The notes under the pieces: generated by a model | The model's database searches: none | The model's input: the letters and a program-made list of their open reading frames with translations, nothing else | What the model was told of the DNA's origin: nothing | Program-made: the position numbers and the translations under genes | Shown: piece after piece, positions 31,150-40,396 of the stretch | Position numbering within the stretch: position 1 is the stretch's first letter | Layout of the letters: every line of letters begins with the position of its first letter | NCBI RefSeq assembly: GCF_004345675.1 | Contig: NZ_SLWU01000022.1 | Location: forward strand, 1 to 42,580 | Source of the DNA: Caldanaerobacter subterraneus | Lineage (GTDB): Bacteria > Bacillota > Thermoanaerobacteria > Thermoanaerobacterales > Thermoanaerobacteraceae | Length of the DNA: 42,580 bases | Direction of reading: 5' to 3'

Positions 31150-32531
31150 TATATACCCATCCTTTCTTTTGTAGATGCTATCTCTTTTATATATTCATAT
31201 ATATCAATATTATCATAAGTTGGAGCACCTATTTTATATATATTTTCTTTAATAATGCCCCTAAAAGCATTCCTTGTATCAATTATTATGTTAGCATTAT
31301 TTGCAATTGCTTTATAATCATAGCAACTGTGGTCTGTACATAAAATTATAGAATCATATTTTTGTAAGTCACTATAATTTAATTCAACTGATTTAACTTT
31401 ATTATTATTTTCATCTATAAATTCCTCGACATATGGGTCATTATATTCTACGAGAGCGCCTTGCTCTTTTAACAATTTATATATTTCTAACGAAGGAGAT
31501 TCTCTTATATCATCAACATCTTTCTTATAAGCCATCCCTAAAATTAAAATATAAGCACCATTAACACATTTTTTATGTCTATTAAGTACCTCATTAATTT
31601 TCATTACTACATACCGTGGCATATTACCATTTATATCACTTGCTAACTCTATAAATTTATTATAAAAATCATATGTTTTAGCCTTCCAAGATAAATATTG
31701 CGGATCTAAGGGAATACAATGCCCTCCAATACCAGGTCCTGGGTAAAATGGCATAAAACCAAAAGGTTTAGTAGCTGCCGCATCAACTACTTCCCATATA
31801 TCAATACCCATCCTATCACACATCATAGCCAGCTCATTTACAAGTCCTATATTTACAGCTCTAAATGTATTTTCAAGTAGTTTAACCATTTCAGCTACTT
31901 TTGTAGATGAAACAGGTATTACAGTATCTATCACGCTACTGTACAATAAATATCCTAATTCCAAACACTGTCTAGTAACTCCACCAATAACTTTCGGTGT
32001 ATTTTTTGTATTGTATTTTTTATTACCAGGATCTACTCTTTCTGGTGAATAACATAAATAATAATCTTTTCCCACTACATACCCCATTTTTTCAAATTCT
32101 TTTTGGATTAACTCCTCTGTGGTACCAGGATATGTTGTACTTTCTAAAATAATCAGTAAATCTTTATGGAAATACTTTTTTATTCTCGAAATAGCATCGA
32201 TTATATACGAAATATCTGGGTCTTTTGTTTTTCTCAAAGGCGTTGGAACACAAATACTCACTGCATCTATCTCTAATATCTTACTAAAATCTGTGGTTGG
32301 AATTAATTGCTTATTTTCAACCAGGGTTTTTACTTCTTCTGATGGAACATCTAAAACATATGATTTGCCTTCTAACAATGTATGTATTTTCCTGTCATTT
32401 ATATCAAATCCAATAACTTTGTATCCACCTTTAGCAAATTCAACAGCTAATGGTAAACCTACATAGCCTAAACCTATAACTCCTACAGTAGCTTTTTTTA
32501 ATTGTATTCTTTCTTTCAACTTACTTGACAT
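31149..32531 (-). CDS. UDP-sugar 6-dehydrogenase, WbpO/TviB-type (UDP-HexNAc to uronic acid)
   Basis: This is an NAD-dependent, four-electron nucleotide-sugar dehydrogenase with 460 residues. VGVIGLGYVGLPLAVEFAKG is the NAD-binding motif; SICVPTPLRKTKDPD and LESTTYPGTTEE follow. YSPERVDPGNK is typical of UDP-HexNAc rather than UDP-glucose dehydrogenases. The catalytic Cys lies in GPGIGGHCIPLDP. A C-terminal UDP-binding domain has LGMAYKKDVDDIRESPS. It precedes and touches the WbpP-like epimerase gene, so the two should yield UDP-GalNAcA or a similar uronic acid for an acidic polysaccharide. ATG follows GAGGGGATGT at reasonable spacing. Confidence 0.9.
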   Translation of the reverse strand: MSSKLKERIQLKKATVGVIGLGYVGLPLAVEFAKGGYKVIGFDINDRKIHTLLEGKSYVLDVPSEEVKTLVENKQLIPTTDFSKILEIDAVSICVPTPLRKTKDPDISYIIDAISRIKKYFHKDLLIILESTTYPGTTEELIQKEFEKMGYVVGKDYYLCYSPERVDPGNKKYNTKNTPKVIGGVTRQCLELGYLLYSSVIDTVIPVSSTKVAEMVKLLENTFRAVNIGLVNELAMMCDRMGIDIWEVVDAAATKPFGFMPFYPGPGIGGHCIPLDPQYLSWKAKTYDFYNKFIELASDINGNMPRYVVMKINEVLNRHKKCVNGAYILILGMAYKKDVDDIRESPSLEIYKLLKEQGALVEYNDPYVEEFIDENNNKVKSVELNYSDLQKYDSIILCTDHSCYDYKAIANNANIIIDTRNAFRGIIKENIYKIGAPTYDNIDIYEYIKEIASTKERMGI

Positions 32532-32588
32532 ATTTATACATCCCCTCTGCTGGATTAACTTTCACTAAAAATCAACAAACTTAAATTT

Positions 32589-33140
32589 TTATATATCAAT
32601 ATCCTTTAATCTCGGCCATTTTTTATCCTTTTCAGACAAAATTACTTCTTCAATACCCTCCAATGGCCACTGTATATTTATATCAGGGTCATTCCATATT
32701 ATCCCGCCCTCATCGTCAGGATAATAAAAATCGGTACATTTATAGAAAAACTCAGCTTCATCTGATAAAACTAAAAAACCATGGGCAAATCCCTCTGGAA
32801 TATAAAACTGCCTTTTGTTTTTGTCAGACAAAATAACCCCCACCCATTTACCATAAGTTTTGGAGTTTTTTCTTAAATCAACTGCTACATCAAAAACCTC
32901 TCCCTTTAAAACTCTCACCAGTTTGCCCTGCGGATGTTTCTTCTGAAAATGCAATCCCCTTAAAACACCTTTTTTGGATTTTGATTGATTGTCCTGTACA
33001 AACACTACATCAATCCCTGCTGCTTTGAAATCTCTGTAATTGTACGATTCCATAAAATATCCTCTATTATCTTCAAAAACTCCTGTCTCTATTATGTACA
33101 ATCCTTCTATTTCTGTTTCTATGAACTTAAACTTTCCCAT
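32589..33140 (-). CDS. rmlC: dTDP-4-dehydrorhamnose 3,5-epimerase
   Basis: This is the third enzyme of dTDP-L-rhamnose synthesis, a cupin of 183 residues. RGYFMESYNYRDF, FVQDNQSKSKKGVLRGLHFQ and KLVRVLKGEVFDVAVDLRKN are family hallmarks. The His of RGLHFQ and the Asp of VAVDLR correspond to the catalytic pair, and FAHGFLVLSDEAEFFYK completes the active site. I place the start at the ATG at 33140 (MGKFKFIETEIEG), 6 bases after AGGAGG; the open frame extends 12 codons upstream without support. It overlaps rmlD by 14 bases. Confidence 0.95.
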   Translation of the reverse strand: MGKFKFIETEIEGLYIIETGVFEDNRGYFMESYNYRDFKAAGIDVVFVQDNQSKSKKGVLRGLHFQKKHPQGKLVRVLKGEVFDVAVDLRKNSKTYGKWVGVILSDKNKRQFYIPEGFAHGFLVLSDEAEFFYKCTDFYYPDDEGGIIWNDPDINIQWPLEGIEEVILSEKDKKWPRLKDIDI

Positions 33141-34038
33141 ACAAATCCTCCTGCCCCGTATTTTTAAAATCATCAATAAAAGCTTTTAAGGCATCTTCCC
33201 AGTTTCTCATTTCATCCCCAATAGTACATCTTAACATCATATTATCCAGAGAGGAATAAAAAGGTCTTTTGGCAGGCCTATTTATCTTATCAGAAGTAAT
33301 AGGAACTACAGTGCAATTTATTCCTGCATATTCTACAATTTTACAGGCAAAATCATACCAACTGCACTTGCCTTTTCCTGTACAATGATATATTCCATAT
33401 TCTTCAGTAAGTACCAGTTTCAAAATGTGATGGGCCAAATCTTCCGCATTTGTTGGATTTCCTTTCTGATCATTCACAACTTCTAAATATTCCTTCTCCT
33501 TTGCTGCTTTCAGGATAGTGTACACAAAATTTTTTCCGTATTTCCCATAGAGCCATGCCGTCCTTACTATAAAATATCTATCGCAAAACTCTCTTACATA
33601 CTGTTCTCCAAGAAATTTTGTTTTTCCATATACATTTATCGGTTGTGGAATGTCATATTCCCTAAAAGGAATATCTCCCGTTCCATTAAAAACGTAATCT
33701 GTAGATACATGTAATAATTTTGCTCCAACTCTCTGAGCTGCTATTGCCAGATTCCTTGGCCCTATAGCATTTACCTTAAAGGCAGTATCAATATCACTCT
33801 CACATTTGTCTACATTAGTATAAGCTGCACAATTTATTATAATATCTGGTCTATACTCATCCACGAATCTTAAAACACTTGTTAAATCAGTAATATCCAG
33901 TTCATCATGAGATGTATACTTTATTACAGCCTCTTTATATATGGGATCTATTTCTCCAATCTCACTTCTGCCTTTTTCTATAATTGAACGAAGTTGCAAA
34001 GCTAATTGCCCTCTAGCCCCTGTAATAAGTATCTTCAT
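33127..34038 (-). CDS. rmlD: dTDP-4-dehydrorhamnose reductase
   Basis: This is the last enzyme of the dTDP-L-rhamnose pathway, reducing the 4-keto sugar with NAD(P)H. It has 303 residues. ITGARGQLALQL binds the cofactor; INCAAYTNVDKCE and HVSTDYVFNGTG are diagnostic, and the YxxxK pair is in NVYGKTKFLGE. RTAWLYGKYGKNFVYT and NDQKGNPTNAEDLA complete the family pattern. It starts 22 bases after rmlA and overlaps rmlC, so the four rml genes form a block in the order B, A, D, C. Confidence 0.95.
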   Translation of the reverse strand: MKILITGARGQLALQLRSIIEKGRSEIGEIDPIYKEAVIKYTSHDELDITDLTSVLRFVDEYRPDIIINCAAYTNVDKCESDIDTAFKVNAIGPRNLAIAAQRVGAKLLHVSTDYVFNGTGDIPFREYDIPQPINVYGKTKFLGEQYVREFCDRYFIVRTAWLYGKYGKNFVYTILKAAKEKEYLEVVNDQKGNPTNAEDLAHHILKLVLTEEYGIYHCTGKGKCSWYDFACKIVEYAGINCTVVPITSDKINRPAKRPFYSSLDNMMLRCTIGDEMRNWEDALKAFIDDFKNTGQEDLYGKV

Positions 34039-34060
34039 TCTGCCAAATCAACTCCTTTTA

Positions 34061-34975
34061 TTAAAAGATCTCACTTGTAGCCGCTACTTCTTTAATTGCA
34101 TCATTTTCCTCTTCATCTATTAATTTTAAAAGATATTTCCCATATTCAACCTTTTTTAAAGGTTCAGCAAGTTTTAATAGCTGTTCCTTATCTATAAAGC
34201 CTTTTCTATAGGCAATTTCTTCAATGCAGGCAATATACAGCCCCTGTCTCGTCTGAATCGCTTCAACAAAATTAGCAGCATTTAAAAGCCCGCTTGGTGT
34301 GCCTGTGTCAAACCATGCCATCCCTCTGCCTAACAATTCAACTTTGAGTTTTCCTCTCTTCAGATACTCGTTGTTAACTGAGGTAATCTCAAGTTCTCCT
34401 CTTGCAGATGGCTCAATATTTTTGGCTATTTCAATCACTTCATTATCATAAAAATAAAGACCAGGTACAGCATAATTGGACTTGGGATGTTTTGGTTTTT
34501 CTTCAATTGATATAACATTAAAGTTTTCATCAAATTCTACAACACCATAATCACTTGGATTGCTTACATAATAGCCAAATATAGTAGCCCCTTCTTTTCT
34601 GCTTGCCGCTCTCTCAAGCCTTTCAGTAAATCCATAGCCATAAAAAATGTTATCGCCCAATATAAGAGCAACGTTGTCTTTGCCAATAAAATCTTCTCCA
34701 ATGATAAAGGCCTCAGCTATACCACGAGGTGCCTCCTGTACAGCATATTCAAAGTGCAATCCTAACTGGCTTCCATCTCCCAGAAGCTCTTTAAAGGTGT
34801 TTATATCCCTAGGAGTAGATATAATCAGTATTTCTCTAATTCCTGCAAGCATTAGAACGGACAAAGGATAATATATCATTGGCTTATCATAGATAGGCAA
34901 AATTTGTTTCGATATCGCTTTTGTTATAGGATAAAGCCTTGTACCTGACCCGCCTGCTAAAATTATACCTTTCAT
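34061..34975 (-). CDS. rmlA: Glucose-1-phosphate thymidylyltransferase
   Basis: This is the first enzyme of dTDP-L-rhamnose synthesis, joining dTTP and glucose-1-phosphate. [20 protein letters not shown] with [15 protein letters not shown] is the RmlA signature; LGDNIFYG carries the metal-binding Asp and [15 protein letters not shown] and GLYFYD bind the sugar. [13 protein letters not shown] and the regulatory C-terminal segment are present. It is 304 residues, slightly longer than usual because of an acidic tail ([18 protein letters not shown]). It lies 12 bases after rmlB. Confidence 0.95.
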   Translation of the reverse strand: MKGIILAGGSGTRLYPITKAISKQILPIYDKPMIYYPLSVLMLAGIREILIISTPRDINTFKELLGDGSQLGLHFEYAVQEAPRGIAEAFIIGEDFIGKDNVALILGDNIFYGYGFTERLERAASRKEGATIFGYYVSNPSDYGVVEFDENFNVISIEEKPKHPKSNYAVPGLYFYDNEVIEIAKNIEPSARGELEITSVNNEYLKRGKLKVELLGRGMAWFDTGTPSGLLNAANFVEAIQTRQGLYIACIEEIAYRKGFIDKEQLLKLAEPLKKVEYGKYLLKLIDEEENDAIKEVAATSEIF

Positions 34976-34987
34976 TTGCTTTTCCCC

Positions 34988-36040
34988 CTATCTATTGGAA
35001 TACATTCTTTCATAATACTTTTGATATTCTCCAGATGTAACATTTTTAAGCCATTCTCTGTTTTGAAGATACCATTCTATCGTTTTTTTGATGCCATCTT
35101 CAAATTTGGTTTCGGGATACCATCCTAATTCCTCTTTAATCTTTGTCGCATCAATAGCATACCTTCTATCATGTCCTTTTCTATCTGCTACAAACGTAAT
35201 CAAGCTCTCATCTACAGTTGGATCTACATTGTCGTGAATATATGATACAATTAACTTCACTATCTCTATATTTGTCTTTTCATTATTGCCACCAATATTG
35301 TATACTTCTCCCGCTTTTCCTTTATGAAGAACCAAATCTATTGCTTTACAATGGTCCTCTACATAAAGCCAATCTCTTATATTAAGTCCATCTCCATAAA
35401 CAGGAAGAGGCTTTTTATTTAAACAATTATTTATCATCAAGGGAATCAATTTTTCGGGAAATTGATATGGACCATAGTTGTTTGAACATCTTGTTATATT
35501 TACAGGCATTTTATATGTATCATAGTAGGCTTTGACTATTAAATCAGCCGCTGCTTTACTCGATGAATATGGACTATGAGGGTCAAGTGGTGTAGTTTCT
35601 GTAAAATAGCCTGTCTCACCTAAAGAACCATAAACTTCATCTGTCGATACCTGCAAAAACTTTTTCCCCTCTTTAAAACTATCTCCCTCTTCCCATGCTT
35701 TTTTTGCTACATTAAGTAAAGTTACTGTTCCTAGTACATTGGTTTTCACAAATATTTCAGGGTCTATAATACTTCTATCTACATGAGATTCTGCCGCAAA
35801 ATTGACTACATAATCAATATCCTGTGAAAATATCTCTTCTACAAGCTCTTTATCACATATATCTCCTTTAACAAAAGTGTAATTAGGATTATCTTCTACA
35901 TCTTTTAAATTCTCAAGATTTCCTGCATATGTAAGTTTATCAAGATTTATGATTTTGTAATCTTCATATTTTGAAAGCATATACCTGATAAAATTACTTC
36001 CTATAAATCCTGCCCCACCTGTAACTAATACTGTTTTCAT
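34988..36040 (-). CDS. rmlB: dTDP-glucose 4,6-dehydratase
   Basis: This is the second enzyme of dTDP-L-rhamnose synthesis. It is a 350-residue extended SDR. VTGGAGFIGSNFIRYML binds NAD; FAAESHVDRSI is typical of RmlB. The catalytic STDEVYGSLG (Asp-Glu pair) and YSSSKAAADLI (YxxxK) are present, followed by TRCSNNYGPYQFPEKLIPLM and YGDGLNIRDWLYVEDHC for substrate binding. It comes first of the four rml genes, 29 bases after a glycosyltransferase gene. Confidence 0.95.
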   Translation of the reverse strand: MKTVLVTGGAGFIGSNFIRYMLSKYEDYKIINLDKLTYAGNLENLKDVEDNPNYTFVKGDICDKELVEEIFSQDIDYVVNFAAESHVDRSIIDPEIFVKTNVLGTVTLLNVAKKAWEEGDSFKEGKKFLQVSTDEVYGSLGETGYFTETTPLDPHSPYSSSKAAADLIVKAYYDTYKMPVNITRCSNNYGPYQFPEKLIPLMINNCLNKKPLPVYGDGLNIRDWLYVEDHCKAIDLVLHKGKAGEVYNIGGNNEKTNIEIVKLIVSYIHDNVDPTVDESLITFVADRKGHDRRYAIDATKIKEELGWYPETKFEDGIKKTIEWYLQNREWLKNVTSGEYQKYYERMYSNR

Positions 36041-36069
36041 TGATTATTTGCCTCCTTTTCAACATAACT

Positions 36070-37140
36070 TTAAAATATCGATTTAAATATTTTAATTAAT
36101 CTGGGTGCAGTAACTTGAAAAGAATAATTTTCTTCTACCATTTTTCTGCCTTTTAATCCCATTTGTTTTCTTAACTCAGCTGAACTATATAATTTTTCGA
36201 AAGCATATATCCATTCATCATCCGTGCTTGCCCTAAAACCATTAACTCCATCAATGATTATCTTATTATTTACGCCAACTGGTGAACCAACTATAGGGAC
36301 ACCACAAGCCATATATTGTATTAACTTATAACCACATTTACCCCTTTCCCAAGGCTTATCAGGCAACGGCATTATGCCAACATCAAAATCTTGTATATCT
36401 TTAACTTCTTTCTCTTCATTCCATTCTCTTATTTCTAATGGAATATCAGGTAAATTAATTTTACCTGAACCAACGAGTATTAAGCGTGCATTTTTATTCT
36501 TAACGAATTTTTTTAATGGTCGATATACATGGAATAAATACTTTGATGTTGCCGGTGAACCTATCCATCCAATATTGAAAGTTTCATTATTATACGGGTC
36601 AGTCCCCCATTCTTTTAACTTATAGCGATTTAAATCAACCACACTTGGAAGATATTCAATTCGCCGCGCACCTGCTTTTTGGGCCCGTTCCGCTAGGTAA
36701 TCATTTCCAACAATAACTACTGATGCATTTTTCATAATTCTGTCTATTTTATTTCTTAGTAACACACGTATTATAGGGTTTTTATTTAAATCGTAATTAT
36801 GAAAAATTGCATCATCGTAATCTACTATATATGGAATTTTTAATTTTGCAATAATCTCTTCTACCCATGCAGGTAACATAGGAAACAATTCTTTTTCTAC
36901 CCATAATAAATCATATTTTCTTATCTTTGTTAGATCGAATAGCCTTCTAAAATACGAAGATAAAACAATACTCAGCTTTTTTCTGCCTTTTTCGTATAAA
37001 CTTTCAACATACTCATTATTAAATAAGGGAGCAATGGTGACATCAATACCTTCCTGTTTTAAATAAGGAATATATTGATACGTTCGTACTCTACTGCTGG
37101 CTCCGAGATTACCATAACGGCTTAAAAGTAATACCTTCAT
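36070..37140 (-). CDS. GT4-like glycosyltransferase
   Basis: This is a 356-residue GT-B fold sugar transferase. The N-terminus (LLLSRYGNLGASSRVRTYQY) and KLKIPYIVDYDDAIFHNY are common in surface-polysaccharide GT4 enzymes. The donor side has FNIGWIGSPATSKYL, ARLILVGSG, FDVGIMPLPDKPWERGKCGY and the nucleotide-binding block LIQYMACGVPIVGSPVGVNN. The typical E-x7-E is replaced by the CGYKLIQYMA form, seen in a subset of the family. It overlaps the upstream GT2 gene by 4 bases. Sugar specificity is unknown. Confidence 0.85.
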   Translation of the reverse strand: MKVLLLSRYGNLGASSRVRTYQYIPYLKQEGIDVTIAPLFNNEYVESLYEKGRKKLSIVLSSYFRRLFDLTKIRKYDLLWVEKELFPMLPAWVEEIIAKLKIPYIVDYDDAIFHNYDLNKNPIIRVLLRNKIDRIMKNASVVIVGNDYLAERAQKAGARRIEYLPSVVDLNRYKLKEWGTDPYNNETFNIGWIGSPATSKYLFHVYRPLKKFVKNKNARLILVGSGKINLPDIPLEIREWNEEKEVKDIQDFDVGIMPLPDKPWERGKCGYKLIQYMACGVPIVGSPVGVNNKIIIDGVNGFRASTDDEWIYAFEKLYSSAELRKQMGLKGRKMVEENYSFQVTAPRLIKIFKSIF

Positions 37141-38078
37141 TCAAACTTTCTCCCCTTTAATATCAAACGTGGAATATCAGACCAAAGTAATTTATATGCC
37201 TTTAATGTTTCAATAACTTCAACAAATGCGCCCTTCATAACTGCAAAAACAATTCTTGTTATTGGCTCAATTATTAACGTACAAAAAGTAAGAAAAGTTG
37301 CTGAAATCCAATTAAAGCGCTTATATCCATATAATATCCTGCTACGCAACGAATAAAATAATCGCACATCTTTAACTTTTTCTGAAGAACCACCACCTTT
37401 ATGATATGCTTGAGCTGATGTTAAATAATAAGAACTATATCCTAATTGTTTTGCTCGATATGAAAAATCTAAATCCTCTAAATAAACAAAAAATCTTTCA
37501 TCAAAACCATTAAGTTTTTCAAATAATTGTCTACGTACTAAAAAAAACGCACCGATTACATGGTCAACAAATCTATCACTCTTATGATCCCATTCAGCCA
37601 TAAAATAACTTAATTTAGGAAACAAACGATCTAAACCAAAAATTTTTGAAACAAATTGTCCTAATGTAGGAAACCGTGCACATGTACGACTAATTTCTTT
37701 ATTTTCATTAATTAACTGAATTCCAACTATTCCAATATTTCTATTTTCCGCTTTTTCCATAAAAGCAATCGGTTTTGAAAGAGAATCTTTGAAAAGAACA
37801 GTATCAGGATTGAGAAACAATAAATAATCTGCATCACTCTCTTTAGCACCTTGATTACAAGCTGCAGCAAAACCTCGATTTGTAGAATTTCTAATTATTT
37901 TTAACGGCAAATCAATTTCTTCTAACCCAAACAACGAATTATCAGATGATGCATTATCTACAACAACAACTTTATTTAATTCAAACCCGGTTTTATCTGT
38001 TTTAACAATAGATTCAAGACAACTTTTCAATTGTTCTCCACTGTTCCAATTAACTATAACTATATCCAATTTTTTCAA
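37137..38078 (-). CDS. GT2 glycosyltransferase, rhamnosyltransferase-like
   Basis: This is an inverting GT-A fold sugar transferase of 313 residues. IVIVNWNSGEQLKSCLESI starts the nucleotide-binding half, NRGFAAACNQGA follows, and LLFLNPDTVLF contains the metal-binding N-P-D. GAFFLVRRQLFEKLNGFDER and FVYLEDLDFSYRAKQLGY (with the catalytic Glu-Asp) match the WbbL/RfbF-type rhamnosyltransferase branch. The rml genes nearby make dTDP-rhamnose a likely donor; that is inference. A hydrophobic stretch near residues 245-270 suggests membrane attachment. It overlaps both neighbours by 4 bases. Confidence 0.88.
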   Translation of the reverse strand: MKKLDIVIVNWNSGEQLKSCLESIVKTDKTGFELNKVVVVDNASSDNSLFGLEEIDLPLKIIRNSTNRGFAAACNQGAKESDADYLLFLNPDTVLFKDSLSKPIAFMEKAENRNIGIVGIQLINENKEISRTCARFPTLGQFVSKIFGLDRLFPKLSYFMAEWDHKSDRFVDHVIGAFFLVRRQLFEKLNGFDERFFVYLEDLDFSYRAKQLGYSSYYLTSAQAYHKGGGSSEKVKDVRLFYSLRSRILYGYKRFNWISATFLTFCTLIIEPITRIVFAVMKGAFVEVIETLKAYKLLWSDIPRLILKGRKFE

Positions 38079-39343
38079 CTTCTACCCTCCACACACCTTT
38101 TCACTGGTTGTAATAATAATTTTGGAAATCTATAAATAATGTATAAGAAAATTATTGCTTGAATCCAATAACTAACTGTTGTGAAAAAAAACTCATTAGC
38201 ACAGCTAATTATAAGCCCAGCAAATACCATGCCATATAAAAAAATATAAATTTTCTCTTTTTTAATATAAGCACGTTTAAATACAAGTGAAGAAAATATA
38301 CCTATTATGAACATTAGAATAAATACACCTAAATATCCGTAATCCAAAAAATATGTATAATAAATAGTATACACATTTGTAGGTAAAGGAGTATCGGTAT
38401 ATATAGGCACCATCTTAGGCAGATTGTAATGAGCTAAACCTATTCTATCCAAAACTGCATAAAAAAATCTAAAAGTTGTAAAGCCTGTACCTATATAACG
38501 ACTAGGATTCATGACCACATTATTAAACCCCACCGCTCCACCTAAGGTATACAGTGCCACCATTTTTGAAACGCCTTTTATATTCTCTATGAAGCTATTA
38601 TGTATACTTCCACCTTTACCTAACAATACTGCAGGTATACCAAACAAAATAACTAAAACAGCTATGGATTTAAATAAAAATTGAAAATTAATTTCCCCTT
38701 CATATATGAATTTTACTCCTATAAATGCAAACACTAAAAAAATTATTCCAATTCTTTGCATGAGTAATAGATTATAAATTATTGCTATCACTATCACGAA
38801 ATAAGCTTTTATTTTATCAGTTTTTGATATCTTATCTAAACTTTCTAGATAAGAAAATATGGTAAAAAGATTAAGAACTCCAAGAAAATACCTAAAAAAC
38901 CCTAAATTAGCACTTCCGTACACAGTTTCATATCTTATAGCAACCCAGAAATTATCAATATGCGATAAAGTTGCAATTTCTCTTAATTTAAACCAAAAGA
39001 AAGGTAACACTATCAAAGATATCAATAAACCTGCATTAATAACTTTTTTGTGAAAGGATTTATATTCAAAGGCTTTTTGTATAGTATATACAGACTTAAT
39101 ATTTTTTCTCGCAACTAAAAATGGAATAATTCCACCTAAACTAAATGCAAAAGCTCCCATAAAATATATAAGTAAAGTTTCTGCTGATATTTCATAGAAT
39201 ATATCTCCTGCTATAACCAAAGAAAATAATAATAATGCCCACCATAAAGAGAAAACCACCGGAGGGTATAATAGCGTTTTTCCTATATAATAGTTTAGAA
39301 TTGCTAATAAAACTAACATGAACAAAAAAATAATTAAAAGCAT
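38075..39343 (-). CDS. Wzy-like oligosaccharide repeat-unit polymerase
   Basis: This is a 422-residue integral membrane protein with roughly eleven hydrophobic segments, beginning LLIIFLFMLVLLAILNYYIG and including pairs around residues 30-80, 95-120 and 165-245. A large loop at about residues 250-335 (GSIHNSFIENIKGVSKMVAL to PIYTDTPLPTN) precedes four final helices. This layout is typical of O-antigen/capsule polymerases that join lipid-linked repeat units outside the membrane. The sequence family is too variable for residue-level proof, but its place between two GT2 genes in a Wzy-type cluster supports the call. It starts 5 bases after the first GT2 gene. Confidence 0.8.
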   Translation of the reverse strand: MLLIIFLFMLVLLAILNYYIGKTLLYPPVVFSLWWALLLFSLVIAGDIFYEISAETLLIYFMGAFAFSLGGIIPFLVARKNIKSVYTIQKAFEYKSFHKKVINAGLLISLIVLPFFWFKLREIATLSHIDNFWVAIRYETVYGSANLGFFRYFLGVLNLFTIFSYLESLDKISKTDKIKAYFVIVIAIIYNLLLMQRIGIIFLVFAFIGVKFIYEGEINFQFLFKSIAVLVILFGIPAVLLGKGGSIHNSFIENIKGVSKMVALYTLGGAVGFNNVVMNPSRYIGTGFTTFRFFYAVLDRIGLAHYNLPKMVPIYTDTPLPTNVYTIYYTYFLDYGYLGVFILMFIIGIFSSLVFKRAYIKKEKIYIFLYGMVFAGLIISCANEFFFTTVSYWIQAIIFLYIIYRFPKLLLQPVKRCVEGRS

Positions 39344-39348
39344 TTAAT

Positions 39349-40281
39349 TTATTTTCCCTCCAATAATCGTTTGTTAATTCTATTTATCCTTAAAAACTCA
39401 ATATATTTTGCACCAATTAATCCAAGCAATAACAAACCAGTTGCTTCAAAATAATCCGAGATTTTTTTCGAATATTTAATCATATTTTTATACACCCGCC
39501 ACACATCTTTGCGTGAACCAGCAACGCCGTATCTATAGATTGTTTTTTTTAGATAAAACAAAATAACTTCATTTTGATCTTTTAAAACTTCTTTATGATT
39601 TATTAATACGCGTTCATAGGATTTTGCTATATCATACGAACGTTTGATTAAACTGTCAGCATTTGACAAGTTATCTTCTTGACGATGAATAATTCTTAAT
39701 GGTTTATTAATAGTTATAAACTTCCACTTTTTTGAAACTTCATTTAAAAAAACGTGTTCACATCCCTTTAGATCTTCAGGAAGATGAAAATCTTTAAATA
39801 CTTCACGCCTATATACAAATATTTTTTCGCCGTCATAAATTTTTCTCTTACATACAATATCGTATTCATTCAATATTTCACCATCTTTTAATTGGGATAC
39901 TTGCTTGCCTGTATTGGCAATAACCGTTGCAAATGCTGCTGCACCTATACTATAATCAGCATTATCCATAATTTCAACCATCGTTTTTAAACTATTCGGA
40001 TATAACTCATCGTCACTATCTAAAAATACGATATATCGCCCACTTGCAAAATGGACACCAGCATTCCTTGCTGCATTAACTCCCTTGTTTTGTTTAAATT
40101 TTATATATTTTACCCTTTCATCGTCAATTTTCTTCACAACTTCTTCTGTATTATCAGTAGATCCATCATCAACAGCAATCCACTCAAAATTTATATCTTG
40201 ATCTTTAAGGCTATTCCATACTCTTAACAAAAGCGTAGCTCTATTGTATGTAGGAGTAATTACCGATACATCTACATCCAT
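39349..40281 (-). CDS. GT2 glycosyltransferase (first gene of the polysaccharide operon)
   Basis: This is a GT-A fold sugar transferase of 310 residues. VSVITPTYNRATLLLRVWNS and IAVDDGSTDNTEEV bind the nucleotide; NKGVNAARNAGVHFASGRYI leads to the metal-binding FLDSDDELYP (DxD). The C-terminal half is helical and ends with a weakly hydrophobic segment (ATGLLLLGLIGAKYIEFL), suggesting contact with the membrane. ATG follows GAGGTG by about 7 bases. It is the promoter-proximal gene of the cluster, since the gene upstream is an Rpn nuclease with a separate role. Donor and acceptor are unknown. Confidence 0.88.
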   Translation of the reverse strand: MDVDVSVITPTYNRATLLLRVWNSLKDQDINFEWIAVDDGSTDNTEEVVKKIDDERVKYIKFKQNKGVNAARNAGVHFASGRYIVFLDSDDELYPNSLKTMVEIMDNADYSIGAAAFATVIANTGKQVSQLKDGEILNEYDIVCKRKIYDGEKIFVYRREVFKDFHLPEDLKGCEHVFLNEVSKKWKFITINKPLRIIHRQEDNLSNADSLIKRSYDIAKSYERVLINHKEVLKDQNEVILFYLKKTIYRYGVAGSRKDVWRVYKNMIKYSKKISDYFEATGLLLLGLIGAKYIEFLRINRINKRLLEGK

Positions 40282-40324
40282 AGTATTTCACCTCTTCATT
40301 TTTCATTTTAACCTTACCTACCCA

Positions 40325-40351
40325 ATTATACTAAATTATGATTTCGTACAA
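40325..40351 (-). promoter_or_regulatory. Weak candidate promoter of the polysaccharide operon
   Basis: On the minus strand TATAAT (40330-40325) lies 15 bp after TTGTAC (40351-40346). The -10 is perfect, but the spacing is short. It is in the only gap (40282-40396) in front of the cluster and has a 40-odd-base leader before the first gene. Confidence 0.3.
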
Positions 40352-40396
40352 TTAGCTTTTTTCTTTCCTTAGGTGAAAAAATAGTTCAAACTTATT

